A DNA stretch of 64,000 nucleotides, from positions 4,464,001 to 4,528,000 of the forward strand of contig NC_021500.1 in the NCBI RefSeq assembly GCF_000410515.1, given 5' to 3'. The position numbers were made by a program, and so were the translations under genes. This stretch comes from Enterobacter sp. R4-368 (GTDB taxonomy: Bacteria > Pseudomonadota > Gammaproteobacteria > Enterobacterales > Enterobacteriaceae). Each line of letters opens with the position of its first letter. Positions within the stretch are counted from its first letter, which is position 1. The notes under the pieces were generated by a model. That model was given only the letters and a program-made list of their open reading frames with translations, had not been told where the DNA came from and did not search any database. This document shows, one piece after another, positions 29,681 to 39,549 of this stretch.

Positions 29681-29709
29681 AAGCGCCGCTTTCAGCGGCG
29701 CTTTTTTTT
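29681..29709 (+). terminator. glnS terminator
   Basis: Perfect 10-bp stem AAGCGCCGCT / AGCGGCGCTT with loop TTC and a run of T residues; 28 bp past the glnS stop. Confidence 0.92.
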
Positions 29710-29741
29710 GCTTATCCATTAGCTTGTTACACTTTATATAC

Positions 29742-29756
29742 ATTCGCGACGCGAAT
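29742..29756. promoter_or_regulatory. NagC-type operator 1 upstream of chiP
   Basis: ATTCGCGACGCGAAT is a perfect 15-bp palindrome around a central A, followed by TAATG. Its core TTCGCGnCGCGAA repeats at 29979-29991. NagC is known to repress chiP from two such sites in E. coli. Confidence 0.78.
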
Positions 29757-29978
29757 TAATGTGTCTTCTCATTGATGCTTTTACTGAACAGATGGAAAGC
29801 ATTTTTGTGGTTTTAAAAGTCGATTCTAATGTGTAATCGCTATCAATTAGTATTAATGTCTTTGTTTTTTCGATTTTTATTTGTTGTTTTCCTGTTTTAT
29901 GTAACATGTTTCAAAACACTACGGAATATGTGCTCTTCGTCATAATCCTGTCATTTTGCCGCTAAAAAACATTGATAA

Positions 29979-29991
29979 TTCGCGTCGCGAA
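29979..29991. promoter_or_regulatory. NagC-type operator 2 upstream of chiP
   Basis: TTCGCGTCGCGAA, a perfect 13-bp palindrome in the context AATTCGCGTCGCGAAAAAT, 110 bp before the chiP ATG. Its centre is 236 bp from operator 1, a distance suited to a repression loop between NagC dimers. Confidence 0.78.
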
Positions 29992-30101
29992 AAATAGTCT
30001 TAAGTCGGTAGTGAATTCGGGGGTTTTCGTAACTACCTAAACTATTTGACCTTTTTTCGTCATCTCCGGCGATTTTTTAATACGTCTAGAAGGAATCACT
30101 C

Positions 30102-31499
30102 ATGCGTACGTTTAGTGGCAAACGTAGTACGCTGGCGCTGGCAATCGCCGGTGTCACAGCAATGTCGGGCTGGGTTGTCTCTCCACAGGCTCATGCAGCA
30201 GGCTTTATCGATGATTCCACGCTCACCGGCGGTATCTATTACTGGCAGCGTGAACGTGACCGCAAAGATGTTCTGGAAGATAAATACAAAACCAACCTTT
30301 CCCACTCGACATGGAACGCGAACCTGGATTTCCAGTCCGGTTACGCCGCCGATATGTTTGGTCTGGATATTGCTGCCTTCACCGCCATCGAGATGGCGGA
30401 AAACGGCGACAGCGCGCATCCGAACGAAATCGCTTTCTCCTCCAGCAATAAAGCCTACAAAGAAGACTGGTCAGGTGATAAGAGCGGGGTCAGCCTGTAT
30501 AAAGCCGCGGCGAAATTTAAATATGGCCCGGTATGGGCGCGCGCAGGTTACATCCAGCCAACCGGCCAGACGCTGTTAGCGCCGCACTGGAGCTTTATGC
30601 CAGGCACTTATCAGGGCGCTGAAGCCGGGGCGAATTTTGACTACGGCGATGCCGGGGCGTTGAGTTTCTCCTACATGTGGACCAACGAGTACAAATCGCC
30701 GTGGCATATCGAGATGGACAAGTTCTATCAAAACGATAAAAAGACCAAAGTTGATTACCTGCATTCGGTTGGCGCGAAATATGACTTTAAAAACGATCTG
30801 ATCCTGGAAGCCGCGTTTGGTCAGGCTCAGGGGTATGTCGATCAATATTTCGCAAAAGCCAGCTACAAATTCGATATCGCGGGCAGCCCGCTGAGCACCA
30901 GTTACCAGTTCTATGGCACACGCGACAAAGTCAGTAATGGCGGCGTAAACGATATTTATGACGGCACGGCGTGGCTGCAGGCGCTGACATTTGGCTACAA
31001 AGTGGGGCAGGTCGATCTGCGTCTGGAAGGAACGTGGGTAAAAGCGGATGGTCAGCAGGGCTACTTCCTGCAACGTATGACGCCGACTTACGCTTCATCC
31101 AACGGTCGGCTGGATATCTGGTGGGATAACCGCTCTGACTTTAACGCCAACGGCGAAAAAGCGGTGTTCTTCGGTGCGATGTACGACCTGAAAAACTGGA
31201 ACCTGCCGGGCTGGACGGTGGGCGCGTCTTACGCTTACGCCTGGGATGCGAAACCCGCAGATATGGCAACGCCAGATGCCTATTACGATCCGAACTACCG
31301 CCTGAAAGAGTCTTCTTACAGCCTCGATGCGATTTACACCCTGCAGGAAGGGCGTGCGAAAGGCACGATGTTCAAATTGCACTTCACCCAGTACGACAAC
31401 CATTCCGACATCCCGAGCTACAGCGGCGGTTATGGCAACATCTTCCAGGATGAGCGCGATGTGAAGTTTATGGTTATCGCACCGTTTACCATTTTCTGA
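30102..31499 (+). CDS. chiP: ChiP, outer-membrane chitoporin
   Basis: 465-residue outer-membrane channel of the OprD-like family (E. coli YbfM, about 468). The signal peptide ends at SPQAHA-AGF, and the mature chain is rich in alternating aromatic/polar strands and ends in Phe (APFTIF), typical of Bam-inserted barrels. It lets chitobiose and chitotriose into the periplasm. Strong AGAAGGA ribosome-binding site. Regulation by NagC is suggested by two palindromes upstream. The next gene is a chitobiase 45 bp on, not chiQ as in E. coli. Confidence 0.95.
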   Translation: MRTFSGKRSTLALAIAGVTAMSGWVVSPQAHAAGFIDDSTLTGGIYYWQRERDRKDVLEDKYKTNLSHSTWNANLDFQSGYAADMFGLDIAAFTAIEMAENGDSAHPNEIAFSSSNKAYKEDWSGDKSGVSLYKAAAKFKYGPVWARAGYIQPTGQTLLAPHWSFMPGTYQGAEAGANFDYGDAGALSFSYMWTNEYKSPWHIEMDKFYQNDKKTKVDYLHSVGAKYDFKNDLILEAAFGQAQGYVDQYFAKASYKFDIAGSPLSTSYQFYGTRDKVSNGGVNDIYDGTAWLQALTFGYKVGQVDLRLEGTWVKADGQQGYFLQRMTPTYASSNGRLDIWWDNRSDFNANGEKAVFFGAMYDLKNWNLPGWTVGASYAYAWDAKPADMATPDAYYDPNYRLKESSYSLDAIYTLQEGRAKGTMFKLHFTQYDNHSDIPSYSGGYGNIFQDERDVKFMVIAPFTIF

Positions 31500-31507
31500 T
31501 GAGCGCA

Positions 31508-31526
31508 TGCCGGGTTCGGCCCGGCA
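31508..31526 (+). promoter_or_regulatory. Intercistronic hairpin between chiP and chitobiase
   Basis: TGCCGGG-TTCGG-CCCGGCA, a 7-bp stem with no T tract, in the 45-bp gap. It could slow 3' decay of the chiP part of the message and so set the porin to enzyme ratio, but should not terminate. Confidence 0.5.
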
Positions 31527-31544
31527 AACTACAAGGAATACGTA

Positions 31545-34199
31545 ATGAAAACAGTTCGTTTAAGTATGCTCGCCAGTGCCGTACTGGCGATGCTGGGCAG
31601 CACTGCGGCGCTGGCGAATCAGAGTACCGTGGATGCTATCAGCCAGTTTCATCTTAACTATGCGGTGAAAGATAATTTCGCCGCGCAACACGGCGTTGAC
31701 TGCGCGAAACTCGGCGCCGATTGGGCTTCCTGCAACAAAGCGGTGATCACACTGACCAATAATGGCGACGCGGTAACCGACAAAGCGTGGGCCATCTATT
31801 TTCACAGCATTCGCCCGGTGCTGGAGGTAGCAAACGAGCAGTTCAAAGTAACCCACATTATGGGCGACCTGCATAAGCTGGAACCTACCGACAAATTCAC
31901 CGGTTTCCCGGCCAGGCAGGCGATAGAGATCCCGATTATCAATGAATACTGGCAGCTGTTTATCACCGATGTGTTGCCGCGCTGGTACGTCACCGCCGAC
32001 GGCGCGACGGCGAAAGTCATTGCCAATACGGACACGGAAGATTTATCCCGCTTCGTTACACCGCTTGATAATCAGTGGAAACGCACGCCGGACGACAAAA
32101 ATATCCTGATGACTGCCGAGGCGCGCTTTGAGAAAAATAGTGATGTGAAAACGCTAAACCTCGCATCGCTACGTGGTCAGATTGTGCCAACACCGCAGCA
32201 CGTTAACATCCACGGGCAGGATGTCGACCTGAGTAAGGGCGTGAAACTGGATCTCTCAGCTCTGAGTGCCGATGCACAGGATGCAGTGAAATCGCGTTTT
32301 GCATTGCTGGGGGTGAAAGAGGGCAGTTATCCGCTGCGGACTGAAATTGCCAGCAACGTCTTTAGCGGCGATGAGGCGGTTTCTGGCGCGTACCGTCTGC
32401 ACATTGGCACGAAGGAAACCGTGGTGACCGGCTACGATCAGGCGGGCGTGTTCTACGGTTTGCAATCGCTGCTGTCGCTCGTTCCTGTTACGGGCGAGAT
32501 GAAGATTGCCGCGCTTGAAGCGAAAGATGCGCCGCGTTTTGACTACCGCGGCATTCAGTTGGATGTCGGTCGCAACTTCCACAGTAAAGCGGCGGTGCTG
32601 CGTCTGTTGGATCAGATGTCGGCGTACAAACTCAACAAATTCCATTTCCATCTTACGGATGATGAAGGCTGGCGTATTGAGATCCCCGGCTTGCCGGAAC
32701 TGACCGATATCGGCAGCAAACGTTGTCATGATTTGAGTGAGAAAACGTGCCTGTTGCCACAGCTGGGCTCCGGGCCGGATAGTAACAACAACGGCAGCGG
32801 CCACTTTAGCCGTGCGGATTACATCGAGATCCTCAAATACGCCAAAGCGCGACAGATTGAGGTGATCCCGGAAATCGATATGCCAGCTCATGCGCGTGCA
32901 GCGGTGATCGCGATGGAAGCGCGTTACGATCGCCTGATGAAAGCGGGCAAAGAGAAAGAGGCGAATCAATATCGTCTGCTGGATCCGACAGACACCTCGA
33001 ACACCACCGGTGTGCAGTTCTATAACCGTACCGGCTATCTCAATCCGTGCCTTGATTCGTCGCGTAACTTTGTGGACAAAGTGATTGGCGAAATCCAGCA
33101 AATGCATAAAGAAGCCGGGCTGCCGCTGAATACCTGGCATTTTGGCGGTGACGAAGCGAAAAATATCTATCTGGGTACAGGCTATACGGATCAGAAAAAA
33201 CCGGAAGCGGGCAAAGGCATTATCGATCAGAGCAATCAGGATAAGCCATGGGCGAAATCGCAAGCCTGCCAGGCGATGATCAAAGAGGGCAAAGTTGCCG
33301 ATGTTGAACATCTCTCCAGCTATTTCGGCGTGGAAGTCAGCAAGCTGGTGAAAGCACACGGCATTGATACTATGCAGGCGTGGCAGGACGGTTTGAAAGA
33401 TGCCAAAGACGCGTCGGTGTTCGCCACCGATCATGTCAATGTTAACTTCTGGGATACGCTCTACTGGGGCGGTTTTGACTCGGTGAATGACTGGGCGAAT
33501 AAAGGTTTCCGTGTTGTCGTCTCCAATCCTGATTACGTGTATCTCGACTTCCCGAATGAGGTCAACCCGGCGGAAAGCGGCTATTACTGGGGCACGCGTT
33601 TTAGCGATGAACGTAAGATTTTCAGCTTCGCCCCGGACAACATGCCGCAGAACGCGGAAACCACGCTCGATCGCGATGGCAACCCGTTTAGCGCGAAGTC
33701 CGATAAACCGTGGCCGGGCGCGTATGGCCTTTCCGCGCAGCTGTGGAGCGAAGTGGTGCGCACCGATAAGCAGATGGAGTACATGATCTATCCACGTATG
33801 GTTTCGGTGGCTGAACGCGCATGGCATCGTGCGGGCTGGGAGCAGGATTACAAAGCCGGACGTGAATACAAAGGCGGCGTGACACATATGGTGGATGTGA
33901 AAGCGCTGGAACGTGACTGGCAACGCTTTGCGAACCTGTTAGGTCATCGCGAACTGGCGAAACTGGATAAGGCTGGGGTTCATTACCGCCTGCCAGTACC
34001 GGGCGCGCGCGTGGTCGGTGGAAAACTTGAAGCCAATACCAGCTTCCCTGGCATGGTGGTTGAGTTCTCAACCGACGGCGGCAAAAACTGGCAGCGCTAC
34101 GACGATAAAGCGCGTCCGCAGGTGAGCGGGGAAGTGCAGGTGCGCACCGCCAGCCCGGACGGTAAACGCTTTAGCCGTGTCGATAGCGTAAAAGCGTAA
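31545..34199 (+). CDS. GH20 chitobiase / beta-N-acetylhexosaminidase
   Basis: 884 residues, near the 885 of Serratia marcescens chitobiase. It splits chitobiose and other beta-GlcNAc ends to GlcNAc. Signal peptide ending STAALA-NQ, then an N-terminal carbohydrate-binding-type domain (about 30-190), a GH20b domain, the (beta/alpha)8 catalytic barrel from about 330 ([14 protein letters not shown]), and a C-terminal Ig-like domain. The catalytic Asp-Glu pair is D536-E537 in [10 protein letters not shown] (539/540 in Serratia). No lipobox is seen, so periplasmic. A GGAA box precedes the ATG. Co-transcription with chiP is likely. In Serratia the order is chiP-chiQ-ctb; chiQ is missing here. Confidence 0.95.
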   Translation: MKTVRLSMLASAVLAMLGSTAALANQSTVDAISQFHLNYAVKDNFAAQHGVDCAKLGADWASCNKAVITLTNNGDAVTDKAWAIYFHSIRPVLEVANEQFKVTHIMGDLHKLEPTDKFTGFPARQAIEIPIINEYWQLFITDVLPRWYVTADGATAKVIANTDTEDLSRFVTPLDNQWKRTPDDKNILMTAEARFEKNSDVKTLNLASLRGQIVPTPQHVNIHGQDVDLSKGVKLDLSALSADAQDAVKSRFALLGVKEGSYPLRTEIASNVFSGDEAVSGAYRLHIGTKETVVTGYDQAGVFYGLQSLLSLVPVTGEMKIAALEAKDAPRFDYRGIQLDVGRNFHSKAAVLRLLDQMSAYKLNKFHFHLTDDEGWRIEIPGLPELTDIGSKRCHDLSEKTCLLPQLGSGPDSNNNGSGHFSRADYIEILKYAKARQIEVIPEIDMPAHARAAVIAMEARYDRLMKAGKEKEANQYRLLDPTDTSNTTGVQFYNRTGYLNPCLDSSRNFVDKVIGEIQQMHKEAGLPLNTWHFGGDEAKNIYLGTGYTDQKKPEAGKGIIDQSNQDKPWAKSQACQAMIKEGKVADVEHLSSYFGVEVSKLVKAHGIDTMQAWQDGLKDAKDASVFATDHVNVNFWDTLYWGGFDSVNDWANKGFRVVVSNPDYVYLDFPNEVNPAESGYYWGTRFSDERKIFSFAPDNMPQNAETTLDRDGNPFSAKSDKPWPGAYGLSAQLWSEVVRTDKQMEYMIYPRMVSVAERAWHRAGWEQDYKAGREYKGGVTHMVDVKALERDWQRFANLLGHRELAKLDKAGVHYRLPVPGARVVGGKLEANTSFPGMVVEFSTDGGKNWQRYDDKARPQVSGEVQVRTASPDGKRFSRVDSVKA

Positions 34200-34269
34200 T
34201 GTGATGCAGCGATTAAACCCAGCGGCGCGAGCTTGCCGGGTTTTTTCTTTTATTGCCAATGTTGCAGGC

Positions 34270-34302
34270 AAAAAAAAGCCAACCGTCAGGCTGGCTTTTT
34301 AG
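34270..34302. terminator. Bidirectional terminator between chitobiase and fur
   Basis: AAGCCAACC-GTCA-GGCTGGCTT stem (9 bp, one G-U possible) with A-rich and T-rich flanks on both sides: T5 for the plus strand and T8 for the minus strand. It serves fur (minus) and the chiP-chitobiase operon (plus). Confidence 0.88.
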
Positions 34303-34315
34303 GTTTCAAAAGCAG

Positions 34316-34762
34316 TTATTTCGCGTCGTGCGCGTGTTCATCTTCGCGGCAGTCACCTTCGGCGCAGTGGCCGTAAAGGTAAAGACTGTGGTTAGTCAGG
34401 CGAATGCCGTGTTTCGCGGCAATTTCACGCTGACGCGCTTCAATGGAGTCATCACTAAATTCAATCACCTTGCCGCAATCGAGGCAGATCAGGTGATCGT
34501 GGTGATGTTGCTGAGTCAGTTCAAAAACGGACTTGCCGCCTTCGAAGTTATGACGGGTCACAATCCCGGCGTCGTCGAACTGGTTCAGTACACGGTAAAC
34601 CGTTGCCAGCCCGATCTCTTCGCCCATGTCGATCAGTCGTTTGTATAAATCTTCCGCACTGACATGATGGTTATCCGGTTCCTGAAGCACTTCAAGGATT
34701 TTTAACCGAGGAAGCGTGACTTTCAGGCCGGCCTTCTTTAATGCGGTATTGTTGTCAGTCAT
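34316..34762 (-). CDS. fur: Fur, ferric uptake regulator
   Basis: 148 residues, E. coli length. N-terminal winged helix (PRLKILEVLQ to GLATVYRVLNQFDDAGIV) and a C-terminal metal/dimer domain with HHHDHLICLDCGKVIEF (CxxC of the structural zinc site) and a Cys/His-rich end (GHCAEGDCREDEHAHDAK). With Fe2+ it represses iron-uptake genes. Its ATG overlaps the stop of the uof leader peptide, so translation is probably coupled; in E. coli RyhB acts on fur through uof. Confidence 0.98.
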   Translation of the reverse strand: MTDNNTALKKAGLKVTLPRLKILEVLQEPDNHHVSAEDLYKRLIDMGEEIGLATVYRVLNQFDDAGIVTRHNFEGGKSVFELTQQHHHDHLICLDCGKVIEFSDDSIEARQREIAAKHGIRLTNHSLYLYGHCAEGDCREDEHAHDAK

Positions 34763-34841
34763 GCGGAATCTGTCCTGTTGCTATACGATTCACTTCCTTA
34801 GCGGAAGTTATAAGGAATGCACCTGGGGTAATGCGTCTCAT
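34755..34841 (-). CDS. uof: Uof leader peptide upstream of fur
   Basis: 28-codon open frame (MRRITPGAFLITSAKEVNRI then ATGQIPHD) ending in TGA that overlaps the fur ATG (CATGACTGA). E. coli uof also has 28 codons, is translated and couples to fur; the sRNA RyhB pairs at its start. Length and overlap match exactly. The frame is open further upstream to 34994, so the start rests on the known length. The ribosome-binding site before 34841 is weak. Confidence 0.75.
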   Translation of the reverse strand: MRRITPGAFLITSAKEVNRIATGQIPHD

Positions 34842-35020
34842 TATAGAACTGCCATGGCTGGATGAAAACTGCAAGCCCTCAAGTAAAGTAAGCTTATAAA
34901 ACGTGGTGTCGCCAGCAAAGTCCTTTGCGACGGCACCCAGTTTAGCAGGGCTCATTGTACAGCGATGGAGAAAAAAGTTAAAAATTTGTAGCAATTATTT
35001 CCATTGCTTTTATCTATTAA

Positions 35021-35048
35021 TACGGCGTAACCCACAGATTACGCCGTA
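35021..35048 (-). terminator. Stem-loop after fldA
   Basis: TACGGCGTAA / TTACGCCGTA, a perfect 10-bp stem with an 8-nt loop, 6 bp past the fldA stop on the minus strand. The tail is TTAATAG, not a clean U tract, so termination may be partial and some fur transcription could come from the fldA promoter, as known in E. coli. Confidence 0.65.
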
Positions 35049-35053
35049 GAAAA

Positions 35054-35584
35054 TCAGGCGTTAATGATATCGTCCAGGTGCAGCTCTTCACGAACCTGTT
35101 TTACCCATTTCTGTACGCGTTCTGCGGTCATCTCGGGTTGACGGTCTTCGTCAATCGCCAGGCCAACGAAGTGGTCGTCATCCGCGAGACCTTTAGAGGC
35201 TTCAAAATGGTAGCCCGCGGTCGGCCAGTGGCCAACGATGGTCGCGCCGCGCGGTTCGATGATATCGCGAATGGTGCCCAGCGCATCGCAGAAGTATTCC
35301 GCGTAATCTTCCTGGTCGCCACAGCCGAACAGCGCAACTAATTTACCGTTAAAGTCGATCTCTTCCAGCGTCGGGAAAAAGTCATCCCAGTCGCACTGCG
35401 CTTCACCATAGTACCAGGTAGGAATGCCGAGCAACAGAATGTCATACCCTTCGATATCTTCTTTGCTGCTCTTGGCAATGTCATGTACGTCGGCAACGTC
35501 TTTACCAAGCTGACTCTGAATCATTTTCGCGATGTTTTCGGTGTTACCGGTGTCGCTGCCGAAGAAAATGCCTGTAATTGCCAT
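35054..35584 (-). CDS. fldA: FldA, flavodoxin 1
   Basis: 176 residues, E. coli length, from the ATG at 35584 ([10 protein letters not shown]); the 42 upstream in-frame residues are rejected. The FMN-phosphate loop is GSDTGNTEN; flavin-stacking region [16 protein letters not shown]. FldA carries electrons from flavodoxin reductase to radical-SAM and other reductive enzymes (BioB, IspG/H, MetH). Located upstream of uof-fur, as in E. coli. Confidence 0.98.
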   Translation of the reverse strand: MAITGIFFGSDTGNTENIAKMIQSQLGKDVADVHDIAKSSKEDIEGYDILLLGIPTWYYGEAQCDWDDFFPTLEEIDFNGKLVALFGCGDQEDYAEYFCDALGTIRDIIEPRGATIVGHWPTAGYHFEASKGLADDDHFVGLAIDEDRQPEMTAERVQKWVKQVREELHLDDIINA

Positions 35585-35747
35585 GAGTAAAATAACCTCT
35601 TGAAACTTAATGAGTATGGTGGTGGCGCTACGCCCACAGATAAGGGCAATCATAGCAGAACAGGGAAGCACGCGGAAACTGCTATCGCGTCGGACTGCAC
35701 TGTATGACACATGAAAGTGTTATTTCGATGATGTTTCGGAGGATTCG

Positions 35748-36029
35748 CTAGCCGCGCAATGCTTTCAGCTGCGCCAGCAGCATCTCTTCGATAAGCTCGC
35801 TGCGGCTCATATCTCGCGCTTCTGCCAGCTCGTTTAACGCATCGACGGCTTCCACGTTGAGTTTTAATTCGACACGCTTAAGCCCACGAACTTTATCGCG
35901 TTTTAGCTGATTGCGTTTATTGATGCGCAACTGTTCATCGCGCGAGAGCGGGTTTGTCTTCGGCCGTCCCGGGCGACGCTCATTCGCGAACAGATCTAGT
36001 GTCGTACGGTCCGTTTGTTCTTTAGCCAT
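35748..36029 (-). CDS. ybfE: YbfE, predicted ribbon-helix-helix protein
   Basis: 93 residues, rich in Arg/Lys (RRPGRPKTNPLSRDEQLRINKR). The C-terminal half (LKLNVEAVDALNELAEARDMSRSELIEEML) has the beta-helix-helix pattern of MetJ/Arc-type DNA-binding proteins. Named as LexA-regulated in E. coli; I see no convincing CTGT-N8-ACAG box just upstream here. Lies between ybfF and fldA. Target unknown. Confidence 0.88.
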   Translation of the reverse strand: MAKEQTDRTTLDLFANERRPGRPKTNPLSRDEQLRINKRNQLKRDKVRGLKRVELKLNVEAVDALNELAEARDMSRSELIEEMLLAQLKALRG

Positions 36030-36161
36030 GGTCTAAACATACTACGGGAAAAACAAGCAATCGGGCGGCGCGCCCGGGCTGAATAGCGCGCCATCATACA
36101 TCAGCACAACGGACACGCCAACGACCGGGCGCGTTGAAACGACCAGTCGCCGCCTTTTTAA

Positions 36162-36935
36162 TCAATTTGTCTTTTCAGCGAGATAGCGACGGATAGCGCG
36201 CAAAACCGCATCGGGTTTCTCGGCATGTACCCAATGACCTGCACCTGCAATCACATGTGCTCGCGCCTGCGGGAACTGCGCCAGCAGCGCGTCACGGTAG
36301 GCTTCAGTGACGTAAGGGGAGTTTCCCCCGCGAACAAACAGGGCCGGTTTATGCCATGCAGGAATCGTTTCCCAGCCGACAATATGCGGGTATTGATCCC
36401 ATAACACCGGCACATTGAAACGCCATGCGCCGTCGACAAAGGATTTCAGCAGGAACTGAATGACACCTTCTTCATTTATATGTTCGCGCATCAGGGCAGC
36501 GGCTTGCTGGCGAGTGGATGCCCCGGCATCGCTCACCGCATTGATGGCGGCAAAAATTTCGTCATGGCGTCGCACCTGGTAATCCACTGGTGCAATATCA
36601 ATCGCCACCAGTTGATCAATACGCTCCGGCGCAAGCGCTGTTAACGCCATCACCGCTTTACCACCCATGGAGTGGCCAATAAAGGTCGCTTTATCAAGCT
36701 GATGGGCATCCAGCGTATCCAGCAGATCCTGCGCCATGGCCGGGTAGTTCATTTCTGAAGCGCGTTCTGAAAGACCGTGGTTACGCATATCCACTTGCAA
36801 CACATCATGATCCTGAACCAGCTCACGGGCGAGCACGCCAAGGTTATCGAGGCTACCAAAAAGACCGTGGACAAGGACGATCGGAGAATTGTTGTGCGGA
36901 TGTTGCGCAGTTTGCGCGCGCGTATTCAATTTCAT
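36162..36935 (-). CDS. ybfF: YbfF, alpha/beta-hydrolase esterase
   Basis: 257 residues; a start at 36935 gives MKLNTRAQTAQ, matching E. coli YbfF (254). Nucleophile elbow GHSMGG, oxyanion region HGLFGSLDN and catalytic histidine in GAGHWVHAEKP. In vitro the E. coli enzyme hydrolyses short acyl thioesters and esters; its physiological role is unclear. Divergent from seqA. The 33 residues upstream in frame lie in the shared promoter region and are rejected. Confidence 0.93.
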   Translation of the reverse strand: MKLNTRAQTAQHPHNNSPIVLVHGLFGSLDNLGVLARELVQDHDVLQVDMRNHGLSERASEMNYPAMAQDLLDTLDAHQLDKATFIGHSMGGKAVMALTALAPERIDQLVAIDIAPVDYQVRRHDEIFAAINAVSDAGASTRQQAAALMREHINEEGVIQFLLKSFVDGAWRFNVPVLWDQYPHIVGWETIPAWHKPALFVRGGNSPYVTEAYRDALLAQFPQARAHVIAGAGHWVHAEKPDAVLRAIRRYLAEKTN

Positions 36936-37117
36936 GGCAAAGTTCTTTTTTTCACTCATTCGGGTTAGGTTATTATGTTGAACATTCTGCCGCCCGGCCG
37001 CAAGGTTAAGAATTACTCTTAGTTTTGCCGCCATCCTGGTTTGACGCTATCCGCTGTTGAGATTTCACTTTATAATCCCAACACTTGTATTCAGATAAGA
37101 TATCGCACTGGATTAAG

Positions 37118-37675
37118 ATGAAAACGATCGAAGTTGATGATGAGCTCTACAGTTATATTGCCAGCCACACGAAGCACATTGGCGAGAGCGCATCCGACAT
37201 TTTACGGCGTATGTTAAAATTTTCCGCCGTACCTCAATCATCACAGCCTGCCGCTTCCCTCGCGCCGGTAAAAGAGACGCGTACTGTCAGCACCGTTGAA
37301 GGGAGTAAACCGGCCAACACCGCCAAAGACAAAGTCCGTGCCGTTCGCGAGCTGCTTCTGTCTGATGAATATGCCGAGCAGAAAAAGGCGGTCAATCGTT
37401 TCCTGCTGGTGCTGTCTACACTCTACTTACTGGATGAAAAAGGGTTTACGGAATCCACTGAGTCTCTGCATGGGCGCACCCGCGTATACTTTGCCGCGAA
37501 CGAGCAAACGCTTTTGCAAAACGGCAATCAAACCAAGCCGAAACAGGTGCCGAACACCCCTTACTGGGTCATCACTAATACCAATACGGGTCGTAAATGC
37601 AGCATGATCGAGCACATCATGCAATCAATGCAGTTCCCCGCGGAATTGATTGAAAAAGTTTGCGGCACAATTTAA
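37118..37675 (+). CDS. seqA: SeqA, negative modulator of replication initiation
   Basis: 185 residues (181 in E. coli). The N-terminal multimerisation domain begins MKTIEVDDELYSYI and the C-terminal domain that reads hemimethylated GATC carries GRTRVYFAANEQTLLQNGNQ and PYWVITNTNTGRK. The linker (about 36-75) is Ser/Pro/Thr-rich and slightly longer than in E. coli. It sequesters new origins. The frame opens at 37085 but MKTIEVD at 37118 is the family start. It lies 24 bp before pgm, with which it is co-transcribed in E. coli. Confidence 0.97.
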   Translation: MKTIEVDDELYSYIASHTKHIGESASDILRRMLKFSAVPQSSQPAASLAPVKETRTVSTVEGSKPANTAKDKVRAVRELLLSDEYAEQKKAVNRFLLVLSTLYLLDEKGFTESTESLHGRTRVYFAANEQTLLQNGNQTKPKQVPNTPYWVITNTNTGRKCSMIEHIMQSMQFPAELIEKVCGTI

Positions 37676-37699
37676 TCCTTGCATTGAAAGGACCAGGCA

Positions 37700-39340
37700 A
37701 TGGCTAACCATCCGCGTGCGGGTCAACCTGCACAACAGGGCGATTTAATCAACGTCGCGCAGCTTACTGCGCAGTATTACGTGCTGAAACCGGAAGTCGG
37801 AAATTCAGAACATGCGGTGAAGTTCGGAACCTCCGGCCACCGTGGCAGCGCAGGTCGCCACAGCTTCAACGAGCAGCATATCCTTGCCATCGCTCAGGCT
37901 ATCGCCGAAGAGCGTGCGAAAAACGGTATTACCGGCCCGTGCTATGTGGGTAAAGATACCCACGCGCTGTCTGAACCGGCGTTTATCTCTGTGCTGGAAG
38001 TGCTGGCAGCCAACGGTGTGGACATTATCGTGCAGGAAAATAACGGCTTCACGCCGACGCCTGCCGTCTCAAACGCTATCCTGGTTCACAACAAAAACGG
38101 CGGCGCGCAGGCGGACGGTATCGTTATTACGCCGTCGCATAACCCACCGGAAGATGGTGGTATCAAATACAACCCACCCAATGGTGGCCCGGCTGATACC
38201 AACGTCACCAAAGTGGTCGAGGATCGCGCTAACGCACTGCTGGCAGATGGCCTGAAAGGCGTAAAACGCATTACGCTTGATGCCGCACTGGCGTCTGGTC
38301 ATGTGACGGAAAAAGATCTGGTACAGCCGTTTATTGAAGGGCTGGCGGATATCGTCGATATGGCGGCTATCCAGAAAGCGGGCCTGAAACTGGGTGTTGA
38401 CCCGCTGGGCGGCTCCGGTATCGAGTACTGGAAACGTATTGCTGAGCACTACAAGCTGGATTTGACCATTGTTAACGATCAGGTCGATCAGACGTTCCGC
38501 TTCATGCATCTCGATAAAGATGGCGTTATCCGTATGGATTGCTCCTCCGAGTGTGCCATGGCGGGCTTGCTGGCGCTGCGTGACAAGTTCGATCTGGCCT
38601 TCGCCAACGATCCGGACTACGACCGTCACGGCATTGTTACTCCGGCTGGTCTGATGAACCCGAACCACTACCTGGCGGTGGCGATCAACTACCTGTTCCA
38701 GCACCGTCCGCAGTGGGGCAAAGACGTTGCCGTTGGTAAAACGCTGGTTTCCTCGGCGATGATCGACCGCGTGGTGAATGACCTGGGTCGTAAGCTGGTG
38801 GAAGTTCCGGTCGGCTTTAAATGGTTTGTTGATGGTCTGCACGATGGCAGCTTCGGCTTCGGTGGCGAAGAGAGCGCGGGTGCTTCTTTCCTGCGTTTCG
38901 ACGGCACCCCGTGGTCAACGGATAAAGACGGCATCATCATGTGCCTGCTGGCTGCGGAAATCACCGCCGTCACCGGGAAAAACCCGCAGCAGCACTACGA
39001 TGAGCTGGCAGAACGTTTCGGTGCGCCGAGCTACAACCGTTTGCAGGCTTCTGCCTCTTCCGCACAGAAAGCGGCACTGTCTAAGCTTTCTCCGGAAATG
39101 GTTAGCGCCAGCACCCTCGCAGGCGATCCGATTACCGCGCGTCTTACTGCGGCACCGGGCAACGGCGCATCCATTGGCGGGCTGAAAGTGATGACCGACA
39201 ACGGCTGGTTCGCCGCGCGTCCGTCAGGCACCGAAGACGCCTACAAAATCTACTGTGAAAGCTTCCTCGGTGCTGAACACCGTAAGCAGATCGAAAAAGA
39301 AGCGGTAGAGATTGTCAGCGAAGTGCTGAAAAACGCATAG
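37700..39340 (+). CDS. pgm: Pgm, phosphoglucomutase
   Basis: 546 residues, E. coli length. It interconverts glucose-1-P and glucose-6-P for glycogen, UDP-glucose and galactose metabolism. The phosphoserine loop is [20 protein letters not shown] at the N-terminus, NDPDYDRHG (metal loop), [11 protein letters not shown] and [11 protein letters not shown] (phosphate-binding) mark the four domains. AAAGGA box before the ATG. Followed by an intrinsic terminator. Confidence 0.98.
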   Translation: MANHPRAGQPAQQGDLINVAQLTAQYYVLKPEVGNSEHAVKFGTSGHRGSAGRHSFNEQHILAIAQAIAEERAKNGITGPCYVGKDTHALSEPAFISVLEVLAANGVDIIVQENNGFTPTPAVSNAILVHNKNGGAQADGIVITPSHNPPEDGGIKYNPPNGGPADTNVTKVVEDRANALLADGLKGVKRITLDAALASGHVTEKDLVQPFIEGLADIVDMAAIQKAGLKLGVDPLGGSGIEYWKRIAEHYKLDLTIVNDQVDQTFRFMHLDKDGVIRMDCSSECAMAGLLALRDKFDLAFANDPDYDRHGIVTPAGLMNPNHYLAVAINYLFQHRPQWGKDVAVGKTLVSSAMIDRVVNDLGRKLVEVPVGFKWFVDGLHDGSFGFGGEESAGASFLRFDGTPWSTDKDGIIMCLLAAEITAVTGKNPQQHYDELAERFGAPSYNRLQASASSAQKAALSKLSPEMVSASTLAGDPITARLTAAPGNGASIGGLKVMTDNGWFAARPSGTEDAYKIYCESFLGAEHRKQIEKEAVEIVSEVLKNA

Positions 39341-39379
39341 CTCAACATACCCCCAGGGTAATGAAAAATCTTAATTTGT

Positions 39380-39409
39380 ACGGGAACGTTTAGCGTTCCC
39401 GTTTTTTTG
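39380..39409 (+). terminator. pgm terminator
   Basis: ACGGGAACG-TTTAG-CGTTCCCGT, 9-bp stem, then T7. 39 bp past the pgm stop; marks the left edge of the accessory segment. Confidence 0.9.
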
Positions 39410-39549
39410 TTTTGTTTTTTAAGATGTTACCTCAGTGACTTTCCCCTCCTTTCCTGTGCTTGAGTGGCGAACTTTATTATTTTGCCATTAACTCATTTTG
39501 AATCGATCCGCAGATTTCGCGCCTCGATAAAAACGACAGGAGAATGCTT

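Larger units (their letters stand above)
29654..30101. other. glnS-chiP gap: terminator, NagC palindromes, chiP leader
   Basis: 448 bp without a gene. From left to right: glnS terminator, first NagC-type palindrome, about 220 bp of A+T-rich DNA, second palindrome, then a leader of up to about 100 nt before chiP. The end of the leader, AGAAGGAATCACTC just before the ATG, could pair in part with the ChiX sRNA that represses chiP in E. coli and Salmonella; I could not verify that pairing. Confidence 0.7.

Noticed and set aside
32256..33923. 555-codon minus-strand open frame inside the chitobiase gene
   Set aside because: Antisense shadow; composition is unlike a protein and the GH20 gene on the other strand is full length with its catalytic residues.
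36000..36060. Possible LexA box before ybfE
   Set aside because: ybfE is known as LexA-regulated in E. coli, but I found no CTGT-N8-ACAG match here good enough to list.
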